Assembly: GCF_015706575.1 (NCBI RefSeq)
Contig: NW_024037064.1
Location: forward strand, 8,099,606 to 8,163,605
Length of the DNA: 64,000 nt
Source: Patiria miniata
Taxonomy: Eukaryota; Echinodermata; Asteroidea; Valvatida; Asterinidae
Direction of reading: 5' to 3'
Part shown: piece after piece, positions 12,444 through 24,395 of the stretch
How positions within the stretch are numbered: the stretch's first letter is position 1
How the letters are laid out: every line of letters begins with the position of its first letter
Notes under the pieces: model-generated
Databases searched by the model: none
What the model was told of the DNA's origin: nothing
Seen by the model: only the letters and a program-made list of their open reading frames with translations
Position numbers and translations under genes: made by a program

Positions 12444-13959
12444 CTGGGAAGTAAAATTAATAAGCCTTGACTGAATTTTTTTGTAGTTTTGGCAAAATGC
12501 ACACATTTTTGTAGGACTTTATCCTTCAAGATATACAATCCGTGTTCTTTAAAAAAAAAATGAAAAGGAGATGGGAGTTGCCTAGATACACTATACACTA
12601 CAGATCAAACAGCATCATATCTTTACCGTAAATCAACACTCCTGAAGTCTACCCGAAATTGCAAATGTTGTGGATTTTTTTGATATTTTGTTCGTGTTGT
12701 TTAGAACACATAGTTAGTAAACAGATTTGTGGCAAGTCTTTCTTAACAATGGACAAATTAAAAGAAAAATCGACGGATCATCACATAGGCCTACGCCTTG
12801 AAATTGTTTCCAGTGCAAACGTCATTGATGTGTTCAAACTAGGAGAATTGTGCATTTTCTTCAATCACCCACATCCTACAACAAAAAGTGACTCCCAATC
12901 CTTGTTCCCAGCGGACTATTATTGCAAATCACGAGAGGGGAGGGGTGACGTTAGGCCAGAAATAATTGTTAGTCGATGTTCAGGCAAGGAGTACCATCTT
13001 AAATTTTAAAACAATGTACTGTCAAGATTTCAAGTAGGCCCTGCGCGGTTATTACAAAATTCGGAGGATCCTTTGGATCACACATGGGGGATTTTTCTAC
13101 ACACCCACTCTTGTGATTTAAGTCCATTGGCCTTGCGTAACGTAGCCTATAATGAGTCATGTGAGTTACTTTTTATAAAAGCTGTCTTGTTCGAAATACA
13201 GTCACAAGAGATAAATTCTGTGTATTAAGTTACTCACACATGATGTTAACTTCTTGAGAGACTGTCCTCTGGGACCCTTTCTCCGTCTTAGTTGCACTTT
13301 GCTGCTGCACAGTTTGCTACCATTTCAAGTCATTTCCTCCTAGCCTACCACGGCAAGCATCGGTGGAGAAGTGCAAGTGATCGCCACGCCGAAGAAATGC
13401 GCGTTTACATTTTTGACCCTATTCACGTGACCAATGGCAGCGTCCTGTCAAAACACGCGTATTATACGCGCGTCCGATCTAGTTTTTTAAGTTCTATATC
13501 TATGGGGAGCATACACGCGCGCGCGAACGATGTTGAAAAAGAACAGATGCGCGCGCACTCAAATATTGTATGACGCGTAAAATAACAAGTTTGTTGCGTC
13601 GACAAAAGCACAACATAAGTAAAGCCTCCGCAGTTTCATGTTATCACAAAGTGCAAAAATTGTGTACAAAGTATGCGGGAATATATGGGACCCAAAGTAT
13701 TGATAATCTCACGAAGTGCAAACAAGTTTTATTAATGAATTACTGTTAAATTAAGAACTATTTTTGACAAACAACTATGAATTACCAAAGAGCAAATCAT
13801 ACGCTGTCGGACAATGCAAACACTTTCGAATTTTGTTACTGCGAAGTATCGAAAATGTCTATTGAAAAAATGAATAATTTCAAATGCAATTATCTCGGGA
13901 TGAACTTTTGTCAACTTTTGAGGTTTTTGTTACTTCACGAGCAAAGCGACGACATGTTA

Positions 13960-14269
13960 TGCTTGCTTTGTGACTTGATCAAAAAAAATGTCTGTCCCTC
14001 GTTACCCACCCGTATTTAAAAAAAAAAACCAAAACAGTTATATCGTTTGCAGTTGAGGATGTTTGTTCGAAGCTTGCAATGTTTACAGCGACAATTTAGA
14101 GACCTCGATCCTAGTTTTATTATCAAAACCTCAAAAGATCTTCTCAAATGTCACACATTTTTGCCCATTAGGGTGGAATTGCCCATACATTCAATGTTTT
14201 AGATTACGTTCACAATTCTTCATGTTAAGTATTTAAAAGTCTCCCTTTTCCTATTTCTTTTACCTACAG
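13960..14269. other. Intron end before the ZU5 exon
   Basis: The stretch is AT-rich with an A run at 14018-14029 and a pyrimidine tract (CTCCCTTTTCCTATTTCTTT) leading to the acceptor at 14268-14269. Nothing else was recognised. Confidence 0.6.
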
Positions 14270-14895
14270 AAGAACATAAAACATCTCGCCATCTCCGAAT
14301 GGTGTTAAATGAAGTCAACAAGAATCTACCTAAACGCGAGCAGGTGGATAGGAGACTTCAGTTACCCTACATCGCCATGGGTTACTTCAACGAGAGGGGG
14401 GGAAGCTTGTCCCTGGATGAGTATGGCGTGCACCTCACCATCCCGCGTGGTGCAATAGCTCCAGGCTCTCCTCAGCAAGTCTACATCTATGTAGACCCTA
14501 CGGCACCACCGACTGACGCGGTTGAGCCGACAGAGGTCGCGCTTTCACCAAGTGTCAAGTGCGGCCCTGAAGGGTTGACATTTAAAGAGAGCGTAGTGCT
14601 GTCGTTCCCTCACCACTCTGTTTTGACAGGTCAAAGATACATCAATCTGGTTGTCAGAATGCATCATGACGACTCGCAAGAGAAGCAATGGGAGGATGAC
14701 AATCCTGCATTAGTCACAGAGAAAGAGGTGTTTGTCTTGGTCGATCATTTCACAAATTTCACTCTGGTGGTCACACCTATTCCTGGAAGCAGTAAGCGGT
14801 TGAAGGTCGGTGCCTTTGGAGGCCTCCTTGACAAACGACGTTGCCAGTATGCTTTTCGGGTCCATGTTTGGAACGACGAAGAAAGCGTTGAACAG
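14270..14895 (+). CDS. ZU5 domain exon of the ZU5-UPA-death gene
   Basis: The acceptor CTACAG precedes 14270. The first two bases complete a codon begun upstream, and the frame then runs 208 codons to a GTACGT donor. An internal ATG at 14299 is a possible start, but the exon is open before it and phase-compatible exons exist upstream, so I read it as internal. The ZU5 domain covers about residues 25-150 of the exon. The 3' part (SSKRLKVGAFGGLLDKRRC) begins the UPA domain. The exon sits right after a 300-bp stretch with no other recognisable feature. Confidence 0.9.
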
Positions 14896-17800
14896 GTACG
14901 TAATTATTAAAAAAAAATCGAAAACTTTGCGTCCCTGCATATTATGTTTGTGCTTACAATATTACAAGCGTCAAGACTTCCTTTAATTTGATGTTGCGTC
15001 ACATTTGCTATATCGCAAAACATTTTTCCCCACCAAAAAAATCGGTTACAAAGCTGCTCACCTGTCACAGTGGACATGGTATGCACAATTAACACGAAGT
15101 GTAAACTATTGTCGTCAATTTAAAGCAACTTTGAGTTGTGACATTCAACTGCGAACCATTTCTTGCCCAACTATGCTTTCAAACTGCTCAGCGCTCCCTG
15201 CAATAAACTGCGCTGCTATCTGTATCTAGTATATGCTATCTGTATGTGCGGCTATCTGTATCTAGCGATAAAACGCCAACCTCGACAAGCCGATTCCTAG
15301 ACTAGTCCAGCACTCTTCAACTGACGCATAGGAAGGTTCGTCTTACTTGGTTTTAATCAAAGTCTTTTGATCGCCTTTGTAACTCACCATATTTTATTAA
15401 TTCTTTGCAAAGAGTGTCCTCCGAGAGGAAGAGCGCATGAAGTCAGAGATGTTGGACGTCTTCAGGAAGTTGCAGTTTTTCTGGGATAGTGGGGACTTGG
15501 TTGTAAGGGTGACCGATCTTGACAGTGGTTGGGCAATTCGAGAAGCGACTGAACAGGTTTGTCTAATGCTTCGATTTCCGTTTTCCATTAATTGGTGTTG
15601 AGCTCATACTTACAAGCTTGATTTTAATTGGTAACTCATATCGAGGTTAAAGTTCCTTTCTATAAAGGTTCAGATTTTTTTTTATAATTGAGCGCGTAAC
15701 ATGACAATTGAATATTATTACTAATAATTTGATATTGTTGAACTTGTCATAATTTTTTCAAGTACATTTATTGAAAAACTGAATTCATTCTATAGTTTTC
15801 TAAACAAGGCCACAAATATACGCTTCGCCACTGACGTTCAGCTTTTCTATTTCAAACGTTTTTTTTTTCATTAGACCATTTATAAGGAAAAAATACGAGT
15901 CCAAGAAGAGAACTCTGTAACGTTCAACCTGAAACGGAAAATGGGGGATTCGGAAGACGAAGGGTTGTACTGCGCTGTTCGTACTGATCAGCATTCTCCA
16001 AATGAGGATTTGAGGAGACAGACTCAAGTTCTTCTTAACTTCTGCCCCGAAAAAGTAAGTCAATGCCTAATTTTAGTATTTTTCCAACACATTTGCAGAT
16101 AAAAAAAAGACTCGGAAAATTTTATTGTCGACCTTGTTTCCTATTTTAGGTCAATTAATCTAAAGAGGATTTCAATAAATTTTAAACAACTTATATATGG
16201 AATACCTTGCAGTGCTCTAAGCACTTTTGCGGACAAGCAAACCAAAAAAATAAAAAAGGGAAAAAAGGGAGGGAAAAGAAAAAGAGGCGCAAAATCATAT
16301 CGTTGTTAATTTAATTGGTCGGGGGGGGGGGGAGAATATCCCTGCCCACCCTCGAAAAAATGATCAAACGGGAAAATGCTGGAAAATATATGAAGTGGGC
16401 AATTATCCTTAACTGGGGAGAAACTATGTAATCCTGTTCAATTTCAGTTTGCCAGTTCTCAGTAAAAGAGTGCAAGGGTCATGGATAATTTTATGTTTTT
16501 GCATCCAAATTCTTTGTTCAACTGTTTTAATTGTCGGGACACTAAACAAAATGAAGTGGTCATTCGTCATCCGATTGACTTTTAATTTTTTTAATCTGGT
16601 CATCCATCCAATTCATTTGTAATCTCACCAAATATCAGTGCGTTCATTACAGCAATCTAACGTGGGAATTCTTGCTAACCAATATAATTTGTCATTTTGC
16701 CACCAATAATCGGTCATTCTAATTCTATGTAACTGGTTGCATATTGGCCATTACACATTTATTTCATGTTACAAATCATTATCCTTTTGATGGCGCGTGT
16801 GTACTCCCAAGAGCTGTACAGTATGGAGCTGTTTACCTCCCAGGGAGCTGAGATGGTATTTGGAATGCTTCATTCGTCCAATGTCCAGGGTAATAATTGC
16901 GAAGAACTTTGAGACCTTTGGTATAAAAGGGCCACTTTATAAAGATTAAACGTCGCGTTTAATCTAGTTTATGGAACGCGGTCCCGATGTGTTAGCGATC
17001 GTCCCTTACACTTAAGTTTACATCACTGTCGCAAAAGTAAACAAATACACAAGACGATCCCTACCTATGCAAGCTGCGCGCGTGCGTTGGAGCACACGCA
17101 TTGGCTATCGATTTCGCGCCACGCGCGTCAGAGGACATGATTGGTCCATAGTTTATCCATAGCAACGTGGTTTGTTTATATCGGTTGACGCTGTGATTGA
17201 CAGCACAGTCCGCCATTGCATTCAGCAGCAGCCAGTTCGGGAATATAAAAACCTCCCCTACGACCGCCGGTCCTCGGCATTTTTTGGATTTTTTGTTCTT
17301 GGGTTTCAGGATTTTCTTTCAAGTTGGCGTATTGGCCCCACATAAACACTGTTTGTATACTATTGCAATTAAACAGAGTATTATTACATTTAAATCTTAT
17401 TACATTTAAGTCTGGATATTAATGTTTCTAGTTTACAGTTATGAACATTGTTACAAATTTTAGGAAATTGGCATGCTTATTCAGATTGTAACTCAAATGG
17501 TTCCTTTGAATCTCAGAGAAGGGAATCCCGAGCTTGATGGAAACAGCAACACATAATTTTACAAACAACTTGTGACCGATCATAATAAACAGAATTTGAA
17601 TAGATGACAGTAATAATCCTGAAATATACTCTCTGTAAACAATGTTGGAAGAATACATTATGTGATTGCTATGTAAATGAATCACACATTATGATGTTAA
17701 ATTTGTTAAATGAACTTTAGGCAAAAAGAAAAAAGAAAATTAATAATAGTAAAAACAAAACAAAGGACTCCTGAATCCCAAATCAGAACAACTGTGTCAA

Positions 17801-20800
17801 ATCAACAATGTTGTTTTATTCCGGTGTTCGGGTACCGTTAGTCCATAAATATAGATTACTGTTGTGTTATCTTTATTAACCACAGAAACCCTTGAGTACG
17901 TGGGAGTGGATCGTGGATAAAATCTTAAAGCTTACCCGTGTTCGTCAACAGACGGTAGGTTCACACAGTTTTAGGTAACAAATTTAAAAGACATTGCTTT
18001 TGTACAAGGTGAGTAAAAAAAAAAAAAAAAAAAAAAAAACACCAAATGTCGAGACCATTGTTTCAGTGAAGTTTTGCATGTAGCACTTTTAACATCTCGG
18101 ATAAAGCCCAATTCCTAAGCTGTACTTTAGTACAAGAATCACTCAAATCACTTATGTACTTTTCAAGTTTTGGTATTTTAATCACAACCACTGTTTTAAA
18201 ATTCTGTCCACAGATCACAAAAATGTAAGAGATTTTTTTAAGCAAAACAAAAACAAATCACATACGACCAGGATGTGTGTGAAATGTTTGCTGAAAGAAC
18301 GCAGACCTTTTTTGTGATCCGTGAACAGAACTTTCAAACGGTGGTTGTGTTTACAATCTCGTAACTTGAACAGTACATGAGTGATTTGAATGATGCCTGT
18401 ACTAAAAAAAAAGGTTATGAATTGGGCGCTTATATCCTAGATTTTGAAAGTGCTACATGCAGTACTTCACTCAAACAAAAGTCCCGACATTTGGGTCTCG
18501 CTTTTTTTTTGACTCGCCCTGTATTATTCTGCAGGACGACTAGCACAATGTGGAGACCACGGTGAATCGTTCGGTTCTTAATTGTGCCCTACACAAATCA
18601 TGTTCCCCTAAGAAACTTGAAGTGAGACTATCCTTGGAATTTCTGGATATATTCGGGACATCTGTTTCAGCAGATTTTTTTGAATTTCTGTTTTTTTTTT
18701 AGCCTGGTTCGAGAGCAACACAGTGTACCGAGAACAACAGTCCTTGTGTATGCTATCGAGTAAGTAAATGAACTGCTTTGTAATATTTGCTGGAAAAAAA
18801 GATAATTTTTTACACTTGTGCGACACTATCATAAAATTCAATGCTACTGTATTACGATGACACTCCTACTAATTTGGACTAAGTTAAACTTGTACCGACT
18901 TCGTGTCAATCTTCAGAAGCTAGAAAGATAATCCTTTGTATTATTTAAAACATGCTTGTCTCTCGATATGGATACGTTCTCTCGTCACAAGGGCCCATAG
19001 CCTACAATTTCACAGGTTTTTAACCCAAAAAAATTAGTTAATAATGAAACCAAAGATTCCTCAAGAGTTTCCTCAGCACTAAAGCTCGAAAGCCTGAAAA
19101 AAACCTGCAATTACAGTTTATTTAAGTGGAGTGGAAACCCTCAAAAGAAATATTGTTGGGGAACCCACGATCTGACCTAGGTAGGGACTGAAAAAACAAT
19201 CCACATGTGGTCCGGGTAGGAATCGAGCCTGGGCCATATCGGAGGAAGGCGAGAAAAGTAACCGACTCCGGGTTGATTTTTTTATATCGTGCTCGTAGAC
19301 GAATCATTGTTTACGACGATGGAATCATTGTGTGTCGTCGAATGTTACATTGTTGACATCATTGGTATGCATCACACTGTGATAATCGTTTAAATGGCAC
19401 TGTTAAATTGTGTCATCGAAGGCATATTCCCAGTTTTAAGCGAGAAACGGACATTTTAACCGATTTTCTTAGTGTCAGTTCGAAATTCTGAAAAGAGATT
19501 CTGATAAACAGTGCTGGTGGATCTAGTACAAAGCTATAAAATGCTCCGTAACGAGCACACCAATGGTCTATTCACAAATCCACTCGATGCACAAGTAACC
19601 GAATACGAGAAGAATTGATCTGTCACAGTTCATTTGAATACCTTGCGACTTCCGTATTCTTCTCTAATCCTGTTGGTGTGGTATCAGTTTTGAATCATTC
19701 TTTTAAAAGGTTATTTTTTAGTTTTAAATGGTCTTTGAAATATTCATTGTTTTTAGATTTTGCATTTGCACAGCAAATCGGTATAAATTGTAATACATGT
19801 AGGCCTGCTATGGCTTAATAAATATGTATAAATGATGTTTTTCTGCGATTAAAAATAACGAAACAAGGTACGGAAAATGCCATAAATTACCAGGATGTAC
19901 AGGTTTCCTACTTAACGCACATTGGAATCTGTATTTGTAACATATTCAAAAGCTCATTAACTCGAACTGAACTGCCCAAGATCATAATAATGAGACAAAT
20001 ATTAGGTATGTCATAATTACATTGTCGCCGGGAGGTGAGGCAAATTTCCGGACGGGAACATGAGTAACTAATTGGCTTGAGCAGAATGACTACGTGATGC
20101 ACATTGTGATGGACTCGATTACAACACTATAGTGATTAAAATTTGCCAGTGGCGATCACATAATAATGTATCTAACTGAATTACATTCACTTTAGGAAGT
20201 GCAATTAATAATTTTTCTTATCATTCAAGACAGGTGATCTCTGTGGTTACTGCAAGGTAAGATAAGGCACATTCTCGCATTACAATAGGTTAAATTACAA
20301 AATTAGCAAATTTCCGGACACAGCTTCTCAATATGTACGCATTTCTTAGCTTCTGCGACGTGCCCCGCAAGAAGCCAAGACCTGCAACCCCCGTTAAAAC
20401 ATTGTTCAATTATCTCATACCCTTAGCACTAAATGCACTTTTATATGCCCTTAAAACTACTTAAAAAGGGCGTTCATTCTGCCCCACTTTATTTACATTA
20501 TTGTAGCCTTGCCGCGTGAGGTCGCTAACCGCACTTTACACTGTACGTGCGAGTGCACTGTTTGCACAATATTTTCTTACATGTCAGGCGATTTATCAGT
20601 TTCCATAAATTAGTATGCTAGTAACAATTTTACAAAGGAATTGTTGGGGTGATTTTATTGAGAAATCAATGAACCAAATACATGTATTTGCAAATTCTTG
20701 ATTGTTTGCAAGTCAATTTTACTATTCAAGGGCTCCGGAAGCATGCAAAATAGGGGTTAAGCTTCAGGCTCTCTTGTAACCTATTGGGAAATTCCCTGCA

Positions 20801-21921
20801 ACTTTTTTTGGATTATCATTAAGATGATTCCAAAGGGGTATCATGAAGAAAAGCTTGTCAGACATGCGTCTGCTCTTTGTATTGAATATTTCCTACACAG
20901 TACTTGAAAATATTCAAATGCACAATTCCCCACATATTTTTAAGCAATTTCAGCCACCAAATTTTGATATTAAACCAAACCTAACAAAGTGCAGGGAGGA
21001 TAATGTACCAGAAGCAAAAACTCAATGCAGCCAGTTAAAAACAAAGCCACAACTCGGTGGCGTAGCAAGGTCATTATTTATTGGGGGAGGATTTCGTAGA
21101 AGGGCACTTGCCCACCCGTGCTGAAATATAGACACTTTTTTTTTCTCTAGACACTTGGCCTTCGTAAAATCAAACAGGGGGAGGAGGGTGTCAGCTGTCG
21201 ATGGGGACGCTGTTCAAAACCGATGATTTTGCACACTAATGCACAACACTGCGCTTCTCAGGGTGATACATCCGTAAATGTCAACAAAAGACACCCGGAA
21301 CGGCCGATAGCACAAAGAAGGGCACTTGCTCAGAAAAAAAGGGCACTTGTTCAAAAAAGGGCACTCTTCACAAAATATTTGGGGGAACCGCTGGTGAAAC
21401 AAAGGCCATTTGAATGAAAAAGGGCAGTCTTTACAAAATATTGGGGGGGGGGGATATTTGGGACAAATATTTAGGGTTAAATACCCCCTGACACCCCCCT
21501 CCCCTACGCCTATGCAATATAGGCCTATAAGTTGCCCAAAATGGAATCTGACTTTCAACTAACCCAGGAACAGATTGGCAAAGAATGGTCTAAGGAAGCT
21601 CTTGGAGAGGTTCGGCCCCAAGATTACGGTGGATTCTCACAGCAAACTGTGCATGCCTTGTGTGTTCTGCTGGACGCCGGTAACAACTGGACAAAACTCC
21701 TGGAAAAGATGACTATCGTGGAAGGCACAGTAGTCAGGCATGTCGTTCAACAGGGTAATTTTCGCACCAAGACATTACTGAACGTCTATTTCGTCTGTAG
21801 CAGACGTAGTAACAAAACAGACGAGGAAGCAAAAGAGTTATTGGTTAAGTTACTAAATGAGATGAAATTTAAAAGAGCTGTAGAGATCATACAAAATGAC
21901 CACAGTGATCGTGCTGAATAA
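14270..21921 (+). CDS. ZU5-UPA-death domain protein (UNC5/UNC5CL/PIDD-like), 3' seven exons
   Basis: Exons 14270-14895, 15413-15556, 15875-16054, 17886-17954, 18703-18759, 20230-20256 and 21532-21921, all GT-AG and, after the first, all phase 0. The first exon carries a ZU5 domain (NERGGSLSLDEYGVHLTIPR, then FPHHSVL and VDHFTNFTLVV) and runs into a UPA domain (KRLKVGAFGG, AFRVHVWND) that continues through exons 2 and 3. The last exon encodes a death domain (HALCVLLDAGNNWTKLLEKM). This domain order is shared by UNC5 netrin receptors, UNC5CL, PIDD and ankyrins. With no ankyrin repeats, Ig or transmembrane segment seen, a cytoplasmic UNC5CL- or PIDD-like adaptor in death or NF-kB signalling is the best guess. 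The stop is TAA at 21919-21921. The 5' end is incomplete or uncertain. Confidence 0.88.
16795..16945 (+). mobile_element. SINE 3' fragment
   Basis: CTCCCAGGGAGCTGAGATGG and TTTGGAATGCTTCATTCGTC match the tail of the SINE cluster at 51360-51910. It ends with a CTTTATAAA-type sequence as those copies do. Confidence 0.6.
17886..20256 (+). CDS. Short linker exons (69, 57 and 27 nt) between UPA and death domains
   Basis: Three short exons, all phase 0, bridge the UPA and death domains. 17886-17954 encodes KPLSTWEWIVDKILKLTRVR and QQT. 18703-18759 encodes a Cys-containing PGSRATQCTENNSPCVCYR. 20230-20256 encodes TGDLCGYCK. The last is a 27-nt micro-exon between AAG and GTAAGA. Its acceptor could instead be the AG four bases further on, but that choice breaks the frame with the final exon. 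The 57-nt and 27-nt exons are short, Cys-rich and could be spliced alternatively without a frameshift. They are supported by splice sites and phase only. Confidence 0.65.
18004..18532. mobile_element. MITE family A, copy 1 (long palindrome)
   Basis: The ends ACAAGGTGAGT and, in reverse, ACAGGGCGAGT flank inverted arms. ATGTCGAGACCATTG then TTTTGCATGTAGCAC on the left pairs with GTGCTACATGCAGTACTTC and CCCGACATTTGGGTCTC on the right. The interior is also palindromic (AAGCCCAATTCCTAAGC against ATGAATTGGGCGCTT). A poly-A run at 18014-18039 lies in the left end. The element lies in the intron before the 57-nt exon of the death-domain gene. Confidence 0.75.
19122..19290 (-). mobile_element. Possible SINE fragment in the death-gene intron
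   Basis: The - strand contains GGCTCGATTCCTACCCGGAC, close to a tRNA B box, with GGTTACTTTTCTCGCCTTCC upstream of it. The A box is poor. The rest of 18760-20229 shows no gene. Confidence 0.3.
21055..21515. repeat. Inverted-end repeat with G/C runs before the death-domain exon
   Basis: It starts GGCGTAGCAAGG and ends CCCCTACGCC, near-inverse ends. The interior contains several AGGGCACTTG(C/T)(T/C)C copies and a run of nine G. A similar style is seen at 4385-4500. No coding capacity is evident. Confidence 0.5.
21532..21921 (+). CDS. Terminal death-domain exon
   Basis: Acceptor AG at 21530-21531, then 129 codons and TAA. The predicted helices start at FQLTQEQIGKEWSKEALGEV, and HALCVLLDAGNNWTKLLEKM matches the death-domain core in which a Trp follows a Gly/Asn-Asp-like turn. 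The exon ends EEAKELLVKLLNEMKFKRAV. Death domains are homotypic interaction modules of six helices. The C-terminal half has an unusual basic CSRRSNKTDEEA stretch. The acceptor lies about 15 bp after a G/C-run repeat that ends near 21515. Confidence 0.85.
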   Translation: MPKMESDFQLTQEQIGKEWSKEALGEVRPQDYGGFSQQTVHALCVLLDAGNNWTKLLEKMTIVEGTVVRHVVQQGNFRTKTLLNVYFVCSRRSNKTDEEAKELLVKLLNEMKFKRAVEIIQNDHSDRAE

Positions 21922-22458
21922 GAAGGTAACTGAATGACTCAATCCAAACAGAAGCACAATATTTCTTGCAAGACAAATGTTCGGCATTATGCAAGATATT
22001 GCTTTGGAAATGTCACACAAATGACGAGCTTTCGCGCTACTAAATTTCAGTTGATTGTTCTTTTTGGTCACATTATAAGCTGAATATTTGTTTCTACCCA
22101 GTTGATTGCCATTTCTGTCGTCTATTTTTACATAGTGGTGTCGTGAGCCGATGCTTTAAACTATCACTCTGTATAATGTAGAATGAAGTCGAGTGATTAA
22201 AATGTTTCTTTTTTCTACATTATTAGTGTAAGTCAGGTGTTATTGTGTGAGTGTAACGTCAAGACGTACATTATTCAAACGATCACTATGTCACGTAATG
22301 AAAGTATTATCTTTGTGGATAACGTAGTTTAAAATTCATTGAACGCGATTATACCTTCATTTACTTGTAAAAAAAAATGTCCAGTTGACATACGAGAATT
22401 TTAATGCTTAATTTTACAATTGGATGGTCGTTTTAAGGATAAATTCTTGACACTGATA

Positions 22459-22464
22459 ATAAAT
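22459..22464 (+). terminator. AATAAA polyadenylation signal downstream of the death-domain gene
   Basis: An AATAAA hexamer lies 538 bp after the TAA stop at 21919-21921. It is the first canonical hexamer I noticed downstream, and the AT-rich surroundings fit a 3' untranslated region. Use is not proven. Confidence 0.35.
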
Positions 22465-22499
22465 TAGACAAAATGTTTAAACAGGAGAGCAATTGGCAG

Positions 22500-24395
22500 A
22501 TAAGACAACTGTCTTCACGAGTGTCTTATTGTGGATCAGCATGTGATTTTATCCTCTCGAAATACATATGAGCAATATTTTAGAAATTAAAGCATGCACT
22601 TATTTGTAGCATATTTTTGTAAGTAAATGAAAAGTGCCTTAATCTCTTAGTCTAACAGACAAAGTTTTAGACCTGGTTTTATTTCGTTTTTTTTCCAATG
22701 TCAGAATCAAAAATCAGCCTAGCACCAAGTATGTACAATGAATAGCTAAAACTGACTTGTGTGATTCCGAATATTAACCTACATTATTCGCGTAACAGTA
22801 AAACTTTTCTTGTAACAAGGACAAATGAAATGATACGGCAACTTTCAAAATCGCGAAATAAGGATTGTGCATTGAGAAAGACGCTTCATCAGTGAATGAT
22901 GAAGTGCATTGTACTTGGTAACATTCGTTCATTTGTTTCATGCAGCTGCCAGATTTGACTGCAAAGATTGTTGGCTGCTTATGATGCTTATCAAGAAATG
23001 TCATATTTGATTTTGAGGACGAAGTTTGCACTGGAAAAGCTTTAAGAGTGTGTCTTAGGACAAAGTTTGAATTACATATCAGATAACACATGTATATAAT
23101 TCAAATGACGAGCTTTCGCGCCACTTAATTTCAGTTCATTGCTCTTTTTAGTCACATTAATTAGGTATATAATTTTTACCCGAAAAGCTTTAAAAGTGTG
23201 TCTTAGAATAGAGCATGGTTTAAACTTATACAATAGAAAACAACTGAATTTGGTTTAAAGTAACGATATGTAATCGTTGTAATTAGCCTATAAATATTAA
23301 TGCTAATTGTATTTTGAATCCAGTTATTACGTAAAATACATGTAAGATAAAGGTTCCCTCAAATATTTTAGGAAGTGTAAAAAGTATCTCTTTCATTATA
23401 AAAGCAGAGTGTTATGGTGAGATTCTGACAATGAGAAACACATGTTACCTGTTAAATGTTACCCTGAATATCTGGCAAAATATATTACATACAAACTAAC
23501 ATTTTATACGGGATCGGTGCGTTTATTAAGGGAAAACTGGGATGCAACCTGAATATGTTTTTTTGTTGTAAATAGTATAATAGCTGCCCTAATAGATTGA
23601 TAGTTTCTTTAATTGTTTTTACAATTATGAATGAGTCCTTTTATCATCGCAGAGATTTCATTTTATTTCTTAAACTCCACCACTTGAGACATCCTTTGTT
23701 CCTATATTAAACGTGACTGACTTTCTGTTTTGACTAGCAGTGGTTTTAAAGTTGATGTTACTTATAGTTAAACAAAAGCACATGTATGTACAGTTCTTTA
23801 TAATTACATTTAACGAGATCATTCTTGGCGAAACAACTAGTATAGCCTAATTCTAAGAATGATTACATTTTGACTAAAGATGCTTTTAGATGATAAGTTG
23901 ATTTTCTAATAATCCTACTTATCAAATGTTCTCATTGTTGCAAAGAGATACTCTCAAACACTTCCATATATGTTTGTTTTATCAAGATTTGGATCAACTT
24001 TGCCTATGTGAGTTAACTGATTATGGAATGAAAAATGTCTCGTTTAAATATTGTTTAAACATGGATATTTGGCTACGGTTAGTCATTTTTGTTATTTGTT
24101 ATATCAAATCAATTATTTGATCCTTTGTTCCTAGTATTGAAAAAAAATATTTTGCACTTAGTTTTGCCTAGTATTGATTAGTTATAATTATATTTTAATT
24201 ATATTACATACGTATACACGATAACAGTTCTTTAAAATCCCTTCGCGAGGTGCCTTGCACTTTTGATCATTTGCAGCGTTATTACACAAGTACCTTTATT
24301 AAGCTTCTAGATCTGCATTTTACAATGTTAAAACTTAATATAGTAACTGCTGCCATAAAGCTTAAATGCTTGTTTTGCAAAATAAAAATGATGCT
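22500..24395. other. Intergenic AT-rich stretch
   Basis: No gene is seen. There is a local duplication: AATGACGAGCTTTCGCGC at 22020 recurs at 23104, and AAAGCTTTAARAGTGTGTCT at 23035 recurs at 23186. Confidence 0.5.

Larger units (their letters stand above)
10294..13953. mobile_element. DNA transposon with terminal inverted repeats around the THAP exon
   Basis: The left end (10295) TCGTCGCTCTGCTC and right end (13939-13952), read in reverse, TCGTCGCTTTGCTC differ at one base. They are followed inward on both sides by a similar CAAAAACCTC/GAAAACCTCG stretch. A second internal inverted repeat pairs about 10555-10715 with 13425-13545 (shared core CCGATCTAGTTTTT, with CTATTCACGTGAC). Motifs like CACAAAGTGCA and CACGAAGTGCA recur near both ends, as expected of transposase-binding subterminal repeats. 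No target-site duplication was found. At 3.7 kb, with broken frames, it is not autonomous. Confidence 0.6.

Noticed and set aside
14299-14301. ATG as the true start of the death-domain gene
   Set aside because: The frame is open upstream to a good acceptor, and phase-matched exons exist at 3006 and 2579; it remains possible for a short isoform.
22774-23091. 105-codon open frame on the - strand
   Set aside because: No family resemblance or splice context, and it partly overlaps local duplicates.
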